Assembly: GCA_963693305.1 (NCBI GenBank) | Contig: OY855906.1 | Location: forward strand, 10,043,602-10,107,601 | Direction: 5' to 3' | DNA: 64,000 nt | Source of the DNA: Meandrina meandrites | Lineage: Eukaryota > Cnidaria > Anthozoa > Scleractinia > Meandrinidae | Shown: positions 58,398-64,000 of the stretch, in pieces | Numbering within the stretch: position 1 is the first letter of the stretch | Layout: every line of letters starts with the position of its first letter | Translations under genes and position numbers: made by a program | The notes under the pieces: generated by a model | Seen by the model: the letters and a program-made list of their open reading frames with translations, nothing else | What the model was told of the DNA's origin: nothing | Databases searched by the model: none

Positions 58398-60140
58398 CTA
58401 GGAAATCCTCAAGAACAGGACCCCTGAACGGAAATTTTGAGATCCAAAAAGGGCATTTTTATAATTACCCAAAACAAAAACATCACTACCCATGGGGATC
58501 TCGAGAAAATCAGAGAATATGGGGGACAAACCCTCGTCTGTAAAAATCAATGGCCAAAATGGAGCGGAAGGCCAAGCAGGAACAACAAGTGTAGCGCGAC
58601 CGCCAAGGGCCACCATGTGATAGAGGACCCTGGGGATGAGAAAAATAGGTGGAACGAGCCAATTATTCTCTCCCGCCCAAGAAACAGAAAAGGCATCAAC
58701 CGCCTCTGTTCCAGGGCACCAAAACCTGCTATTGAAACGGGGCAACTGAGTATTTTCATGATTCGCGAAGCGGTCCACGGAGTGAGGCCCCCATTTCTCC
58801 TCGGCCAAAAGGAAATAATCCCTGTTGACCCGCCAATCATCATAATCCACCACTCTACTCAAAAAATCAGCTCTATCATTAGCCGATCTCGGAATCCATT
58901 CAACTTCCAATGTGATACAATTGAGCAAGCACATACTAAAAATGCGCAAAGCTAAACGTTGCAAATCTTTCTTCATGCTTCCCACTTCAACAATTCTAGA
59001 AACGCTCTGATTATCAGTATACCACTTAATAGTGTGCCCTTTAACTAAAGGCAAAAAAGGTTCTAGACCCAGGGAAATAGCCTTTAGTTCCCTATAAGAG
59101 GAGCTCTTCTGAGCCTCTTCAACACTCCACATCTTATGAGAGATGGTGTTATGAAATTCTAACATGTAACTGGCACAACCCGTAGAACTCGCATCGGAAT
59201 AACATACACGGGTATAAAGAGACTGTACAGACAACAGGCGTCTACCGTTAAGGGAAGGAATATTGTCTTCCCAAAAACATAGTTCATTAAGAGTGGAACC
59301 CGATAGGGAAATTTTGCTATCCCATGTAGGACTTCTTAAAATATCGAAATGAGAATACCTTGTCATGATACGAGTAATATTACCAAAAACGAAACCCATT
59401 GAGATAATCTTACCAACAAACTGGGACAATTTTCTAGCAGTGCTAGAAGGATACTGAGAACGAATTGAATCAATAACCTGTACCGCACTGAGAATTCTTT
59501 CTGAAGGGATGGAGATAGTATAAATAGACAAATCAATACAAAAACCCAACCAAACTAAGCAAGAAGTTGGCTGCCAAATTGATTTATTGTCATTGGGAAG
59601 GAAACCAGAAAGCTGAAGCGAAGTCTTAACAAATAATGAAGCAGCTACGCAGCGAGCGAAATCACGGGCAGAACCAAGCCCGTCATCAAGGTAAACTGTA
59701 ATTCTCACAGCATGACTCCTCCAATATCTGACAAGAACACGAACAACCTTAGTAAAAATATACGGAGCTGAGGATAACCCAAAAGGGAGAACTGTAAACA
59801 CAAAAAACTTCCTTACACCATTAACAATCCAAGAAAGCCCTAGAAAAGTTTGATGTTCCTGCAAAATATCGATATGGTGGTAGCCAGATTTAAGATCAAA
59901 TTTAAACATGAAGCGATCGAAGGGAAGGTAAACACAAGCGTTCCTTATATCCTCAAACTTAAATTCCTCTTTCCAAATGTGTTTATTGACATGCCTAAGG
60001 TCTAAAATCAACCTCTTCTTACCACAACTCTGTATGGAAACAGACAAAGGATTGACAACATGAGGAGGACTAGAAACTTGAACAACTGAGCCTGACAAAA
60101 GAAGCTCCTGAATAGCCTCTAAAACAAAATCAGCGTGCAT
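58398..60140 (-). CDS. Reverse transcriptase-RNase H of the retrotransposon
   Basis: 580 aa from the first Met; the frame is open upstream to 60341 (TAG at 60342-60344). RT motifs: LILDLRHVNKH, FKFDLKSGYHHIDI, LPFGLSSAPYIFTK and the active site VYLDDG. RNase H: CYSDASSTG, SSYRELKAI, WYTDNQSV and NDRADFLSR supply the D-E-D-D residues. The tail KWGPHSVDRFANHEN..RFNSRFWCPGTEAVDAF is characteristic of YR-element polyproteins. The C-terminus probably continues by splicing into the recombinase. A +1 run of T at 60324-60328 separates this frame from the similar-looking upstream frame (60322-60708). Confidence 0.88.
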   Translation of the reverse strand: MHADFVLEAIQELLLSGSVVQVSSPPHVVNPLSVSIQSCGKKRLILDLRHVNKHIWKEEFKFEDIRNACVYLPFDRFMFKFDLKSGYHHIDILQEHQTFLGLSWIVNGVRKFFVFTVLPFGLSSAPYIFTKVVRVLVRYWRSHAVRITVYLDDGLGSARDFARCVAASLFVKTSLQLSGFLPNDNKSIWQPTSCLVWLGFCIDLSIYTISIPSERILSAVQVIDSIRSQYPSSTARKLSQFVGKIISMGFVFGNITRIMTRYSHFDILRSPTWDSKISLSGSTLNELCFWEDNIPSLNGRRLLSVQSLYTRVCYSDASSTGCASYMLEFHNTISHKMWSVEEAQKSSSYRELKAISLGLEPFLPLVKGHTIKWYTDNQSVSRIVEVGSMKKDLQRLALRIFSMCLLNCITLEVEWIPRSANDRADFLSRVVDYDDWRVNRDYFLLAEEKWGPHSVDRFANHENTQLPRFNSRFWCPGTEAVDAFSVSWAGENNWLVPPIFLIPRVLYHMVALGGRATLVVPAWPSAPFWPLIFTDEGLSPIFSDFLEIPMGSDVFVLGNYKNALFGSQNFRSGVLFLRIS

Positions 60141-60403
60141 GAGCGCTGAACGGTTATTATCAAAAAATGCATTCTGAGGAACTGTAATAAAAGGTATGGT
60201 ATACCCCTTGTCAATAACCCGGAGAATGAAATCATTTGCACCTAGAGTAAGCGACCAAAAATTAAATTGAGCTCTGAGCCTACCCTTAACTGATTGAATA
60301 CGATTGGGAGAATTCTCAAATTCAAAAACGCTCCTCGAAAACTAGACCATCGTCTGAAATACCTTCAAGAGTATCATTCACCACTTTCTGGTCAGAAATG
60401 GAA

Positions 60404-60769
60404 TTACTGCTGCCCAGAAGAGCCGCTGTCTTTAATTGGCAAACTTTGAAGCTGTTTGTAGGTTGATGGGGCAGAGAAGTATTTGTTGGGGCAATTGACT
60501 CTCCAATGACCGGTCTGGCCGCAGGCGAAGCAGATGTCATAACGGCCTTTATCAAAGGCGCCTTTCGACGTTTGAGGACGAAAATTAGTAAAATTTCTTG
60601 GCGTAATAGAGGAGACAGTTGATGAAGAACCAGATGACGTGCCTGGACGCTGAACGACCTGTAGAAACGGAAGAAAGGGGAAACTAAGTGACGGTCGATT
60701 GAAGGCACTGAAATGACCTAAAGTGAGAGCACAACACGTGGTGAACCTATTTAAAGACATCCCAAACAA
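60404..60769 (-). CDS. Gag C-terminal piece with zinc knuckle
   Basis: The frame contains CFACGQTGHWRVNC, a CCHC zinc knuckle (C-x2-C-x4-H-x4-C), in a Ser/Thr-rich, basic context. Its first 30 codons lie in repeat B1 and are shared with the other gag piece. A polypyrimidine-rich acceptor (CTTCCGTTTCTACAG) ends just before the codons VVQRPGTSS, so the knuckle is probably a spliced exon of Gag rather than starting in the repeat. It overlaps another open frame (60708-60322) that looks like the start of pol. Confidence 0.7.
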   Translation of the reverse strand: MFGMSLNRFTTCCALTLGHFSAFNRPSLSFPFLPFLQVVQRPGTSSGSSSTVSSITPRNFTNFRPQTSKGAFDKGRYDICFACGQTGHWRVNCPNKYFSAPSTYKQLQSLPIKDSGSSGQQ

Positions 60770-60986
60770 TAAGCGTGATAAACACGCCTAAATGCGGTAC
60801 GCATTACGTAACCTCCATTCCGACACATAATACCAACGCACCGAGCATAAATACATTTATTTCCTAAACTGCGTACCGAAAATAACTTATTTATGCTCTA
60901 AACTCTGTAATGATGAAACACACAAGCAAATAGACAATAAATGAATTTATTGTATTGGAGGAATAGGTCGAGCAGTGCCATAATAC
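60681..60986 (+). repeat. Internal split-repeat block B1-A2
   Basis: B1 (60681-60858) is identical to terminal B2. A2 (60855-60986) is identical to terminal A1. They overlap by ATTT. The block looks like a recombination junction of the element's two ends, and it interrupts the gag gene. Confidence 0.9.
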
Positions 60987-60999
60987 ACGATGCTAAACG

Positions 61000-61599
61000 C
61001 TAAAGAAAATAAAGAACGGGCAAAGAAGACGAATGAAAGTAACAGATAAAAATACTCAACTTCTGTCCCGACTTCGCAATGCGGGCGTTCTTCTTCTTTC
61101 TCAACGCTCTCAGCTCCGCAGCACGGATCTTCTTTTCGTCTTCAGAACCAGAAGCGACTTCGTCAGAAAGATACTCGTCAACTGCGGCCCAACCTGCTTC
61201 AGATTTGTCAGCAATTCTGATGAGCTTGTTTCTTCGCTTTATGGCCTTTGAAGCGGAGTTGAGGGAATCGTCGAGTTTAAGAATCAACGCTGAAACTTGA
61301 TGATTTTCGGGGTTTTCAAGGTCGACGAGAGATTTCAGCGAATCGACAAAAGAAAGACTCTGGGTGATGTGCTCCAAAGTCTCAATATTGAACTCGAACT
61401 GCTTCTTGTTGCCGCTAAACTTGAATGTTAAGTTCGATTCGGACTTAAGTTTCTTAACCAAGGAAGAAGACGACTTGAGTTGATCTTCCGAAAGCTCGCG
61501 CTTCAAATGCGAAAACTTCTGATCAAAGTAAGACCTTAAGTCTTCAAGAGTCCCGGCAGAAATAGCTTTTGGATCCTCCTCGCCATCTTTATCAGACAT
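61000..61599 (-). CDS. Gag N-terminal piece of the retrotransposon
   Basis: 199 aa from MSDKDGEEDP. The frame is open further upstream to 61701, but that part is repeat B2. A charged, helical, coiled-coil-like protein (DLRSYFDQKFSHLKRELSED; SASKAIKRRNKLIRIADKS; AELRALRKKKNARIAKSGQK), typical of YR-element Gag before the zinc knuckle. After SGQK the frame reads into repeat A2 flank and stops, so the normal continuation into the knuckle piece would need splicing over A2-B1. I could not match donor and acceptor phases with confidence. Confidence 0.75.
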   Translation of the reverse strand: MSDKDGEEDPKAISAGTLEDLRSYFDQKFSHLKRELSEDQLKSSSSLVKKLKSESNLTFKFSGNKKQFEFNIETLEHITQSLSFVDSLKSLVDLENPENHQVSALILKLDDSLNSASKAIKRRNKLIRIADKSEAGWAAVDEYLSDEVASGSEDEKKIRAAELRALRKKKNARIAKSGQKLSIFICYFHSSSLPVLYFL

Positions 61600-61612
61600 G
61601 ATAAACAAGCAA

Positions 61613-61790
61613 AAACTAAGTGACGGTCGATTGAAGGCACTGAAATGACCTAAAGTGAGAGCACAACACGTGGTGAACCTATTTAAAGACATCCCAAACA
61701 ATAAGCGTGATAAACACGCCTAAATGCGGTACGCATTACGTAACCTCCATTCCGACACATAATACCAACGCACCGAGCATAAATACATTT
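61613..61790 (+). repeat. Split direct repeat B2 (terminal)
   Basis: 178 bp identical to B1, marking the 5' end of the element in coding orientation. It probably carries the promoter. Confidence 0.9.
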
Positions 61791-62022
61791 TCATTTTTGT
61801 ATCATTTATTCCTTTATCAAAAGTTTTACTTCCGTTTGTTTTTCAATCCGGAGAGTCGAAAGAACAACTGTCATTCCTGGCAAATCTTCAGTCTTTGATC
61901 GAAGCAGTCGTTGAGTTTTCGGGTCTTCGGCAACGAAAACCGATCGAGCGTCCAGTTCCCACACATCACGTTGTACACAATACGTAAAATAGAATCCTGG
62001 CTGTAAAATACTTGACCTAGCC

Positions 62023-62405
62023 CCAGTTCAGGCGTCGTACGTCGTGCTTCTGCCGTGCCGAACTTAATTACAGGTTCGACTATAGCACGGCACAAACACG
62101 ACTCTGATTCAAATTGCCAAATTCAGGATTTACTGAAGTCACGTAACAATTAGTCAGCGGTGATCAAACAAAAATGGCGCCGTAACTACCCCCATCAAAA
62201 TACATTAATATAATTTATGAATTTTGTTTGGCACGGCAAAAGCGCCACGTCTGAATCGTTGCCGTGCCAGAGTCGTGTAGCACGGCAGATCTTGTCGAAC
62301 TTAATTTGTTAGTTTGTTCCGGACGCTGTACTTCTGCCGTGCTTTTGTCGAACTTAATTCCTGAATTTAGTTCGGTACGGCAGAAGCACGACTTCTGAAC
62401 TTGGC
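62023..62405. mobile_element. MITE with GCACGGCA-rich interior
   Basis: CGTCGTGCTTCTGCCGTGCC at the left pairs with GGTACGGCAGAAGCACGACT at the right. Several internal GCACGGCA/TGCCGTGC copies in both orientations. No coding capacity. Confidence 0.65.
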
Positions 62406-63174
62406 CTGACAAAGAAGTTTCACATCACCTGATTGAAAACTTCCGCTCAAATACAACTTCAAAACAAAAGTGTAAACAGAGACTTTTGGGGAATTTTACT
62501 CCATGGTTGAGCTGGAGGTGCCTGTTACTCTCCGGGATCTTTTACATGAAGTGGATCAATACTTCGTTGATTTATCAGTTGTTCAAAGTACAATTGAGAA
62601 TAATTTATATACTATTCGCACTGCATAAATTATCGACATTGCATATAAGTACCACAGATTATGAATAAATTGACATTGTTCAAGTGCAACGGCTCCCGGA
62701 ACATGCCTGTGCCTTTCGTTGAACTTTTCGTGGGAAACTGCAACACAATCTTCAGACGACTGCAGACCAGGGGGCTTCAGATTGATTGTAACTACACATG
62801 TGTATTTCACTGCTTTTCCTGGTTTAATGGTAGATGTGTGCGAGTTTTCGCCCGACAGTGTTGAATTTTATGGATTGAATTGCTCGACGAGAACGTTCAC
62901 GCGAAGACCTTAAATGCGGGTAACATCGGCTCCAAGGGAAAAGGTGGCACGCTTTATAGTTCTGGACACGAACTTCCAGGGAAGTGCTTTTTGGCAATGC
63001 CTTTGTGGAGCAGTTTAGCTGCCTCAAATTATCAATTTATGGAACGTCTAGTGTGTTTGACATGTAGGCGTTGTTCCGAAAGAGACGAAAGAGGGTGTTT
63101 CTTTACCTCAATTTCCCCACGTGGTCGGGCTCTAGGGTAATGCCCACCGTTGAGCTCCATATTTACTTAGCGTC

Positions 63175-63735
63175 ATGATTCTTTCGGCAAGGGACCGTAA
63201 GATGATCGCTGAGTGTTTATTATTTGGATTGTTTGGAGCTCGGGATGTATGATTGTTAGTTCTCTTGGTGACATGATTCTTTCGGCAAGGGACCGTAAGA
63301 TGATCGCTATGAGTGTTTACTGTATGATTGTTTTGAGCTCAGGATTTATGATTGTTCTCTTGGTGATATGATTCTTTCGGCAAGGGACCGTAAGATGATC
63401 GCTAATGAGTGTTTACGGTATGGTTGTTTTGAGCTCAGGATTTATGATTGTTCTCTTGGTGATATGATTCTTTCGGCAAGGGACCGTAAGATGATCGCTA
63501 ATGAGTGTTCATTGTTATGATTGTTTTGAGCTCAGGATTTATGATTGTTCTCTTGGTGATATGATTCTTTCGGCAAGGGACCGTAAGATGATCGCTAATG
63601 AGTGTTCATTGTTATGATTGTTTGGAGCTCAGGATTTATGATTGTTCTCTTGGTGACATGATTCTTTCGGCAAGGAACCGTAAGATGATCGCTAATGAGT
63701 GTCTATTGTCATGATTGTTTGGAGCTCAGAATTAA
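63175..63735 (+). repeat. Six-unit tandem array, period about 97 bp
   Basis: Units begin ATGATTCTTTCGGCAAGGGA at 63175, 63273, 63368, 63464, 63561 and 63658 (spacing 95-98). Each holds ACCGTAAGATGATCGCT and GAGCTCAGGATTTATGATTG. The units are highly alike, the first being the most different. Function unknown. Confidence 0.9.
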
Positions 63736-64000
63736 GATTGATTGTTGAATGCTTACAATTATTTTGGCTTCGAGACCATGGAACTACCTTAATTTGATGA
63801 ACTGCCAACGATAGGAAGAAGACTACTTCTACTGACGTAGGAAACCCTTCCATGAAGTTTCATGGTTGTTCTTTGCACAGTTACGCGAGTACCTTTTGCC
63901 TCTGTTGAGAGACAAAGATTAAAAGAAGAGCTTTGATATTGCATTGTGGCAAAGGTCAAGAACGATGACCTCTGGGTGTGACTCCCCCGATCTAGTAAGG

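Larger units (their letters stand above)
56881..61790 (-). mobile_element. Tyrosine-recombinase retrotransposon (DIRS/Ngaro/PAT type)
   Basis: A 4.9-kb element with Gag, a CCHC zinc knuckle, RT-RNase H and a tyrosine recombinase, all on the minus strand. It has no DDE integrase, no aspartic protease and no LTRs. Instead it has split direct repeats: A1 56881-57012, B1 60681-60858, A2 60855-60986, B2 61613-61790. Each pair is identical by eye (132 and 178 bp). B1 and A2 overlap by the 4 bp ATTT. No methyltransferase domain lies between RNase H and recombinase, and the direct (not inverted) repeats favour Ngaro/PAT over DIRS1. Identical repeats imply a young insertion, although a run of five T near 60324-60328 shifts the pol frame. 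Confidence 0.9.
61791..64000. other. Right flank: repeats and unrecognised small frames
   Basis: Holds a MITE (62023-62405) and the tandem array (63175-63735). Small open frames at 62503-62628 (41 aa, MVELEVPVTLRDLLHEVDQY...) and 62880-63140 (86 aa, plus) have a protein-like composition but no recognised family. They could be decayed transposon exons. Nothing else was recognised from 63736 to 64000. Confidence 0.5.

Noticed and set aside
58437..58955. 172-aa plus-strand frame
   Set aside because: Antisense to the C-terminal part of the RT-RNase H frame, which has clear motifs.
63175..63735. CRISPR array or C/D snoRNA cluster
   Set aside because: Repeats are long with no unique spacers, the genome is eukaryotic, and C and D boxes are not convincingly placed in each unit.

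Overview
This is a eukaryotic, metazoan nuclear window. It has split genes with GT-AG introns, AT-rich intergenic DNA, tRNA-derived SINEs and a very high density of short inverted-repeat elements. Protein similarity and the repeat style suggest an anthozoan cnidarian, probably a stony coral. The species is an inference and cannot be fixed from the sequence. No prokaryotic features, CRISPR arrays, rRNA genes or convincing canonical tRNA genes are visible.

Gene layout, left to right. (1) The 5' end of a mitochondrial acetyl-CoA acetyltransferase (ACAT1-like, minus strand, 693-1876) runs off the left edge. (2) It is head-to-head, across only 162 bp, with a four-exon macro-domain gene (plus, 2039-5443). 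(3) An eleven-exon malic enzyme (plus, 9695-18928, 564 aa). (4) A three-exon WAVE/WASF actin-nucleation promoter (plus, 21503-26200, 452 aa). (5) Two tandem pirin genes (minus). The proximal copy (31141-34529) carries frame lesions; the distal copy (38389-41988, 313 aa) is intact. (6) A ten-exon pyridoxal kinase (minus, 44148-55485, 303 aa). Exon junctions for the complete genes were worked out by hand and every phase closes.

Right end (56881-61790): a recently inserted tyrosine-recombinase retrotransposon (DIRS/Ngaro/PAT type) on the minus strand. It has Gag, a zinc knuckle, RT-RNase H and a tyrosine recombinase. It also has split direct repeats in the order A1...B1A2...B2, with identical copies (132 bp and 178 bp). 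The internal B1A2 block lies between the two gag pieces, which is the most unusual structure in the window. Beyond it are a MITE (62023-62405) and a six-unit, about 97-bp tandem array (63175-63735).

Accessory DNA: many non-autonomous elements fill introns and intergenic regions. They include mariner/pogo-like MITEs with TA flanks, a TTAA-flanked element, elements with 9-10 bp target duplications, long foldbacks, LINE relics and SINE copies. The genes are unrelated housekeeping functions: acetyl-CoA metabolism, ADP-ribose-type binding, NADPH or pyruvate supply, actin assembly, redox cofactor and vitamin B6 salvage. There is no operon-like system. The two regulatory observations of most interest are the bidirectional ACAT1/macro promoter with paired CCAAT boxes, and the ARE/AP-1-like sites conserved upstream of both pirin copies.
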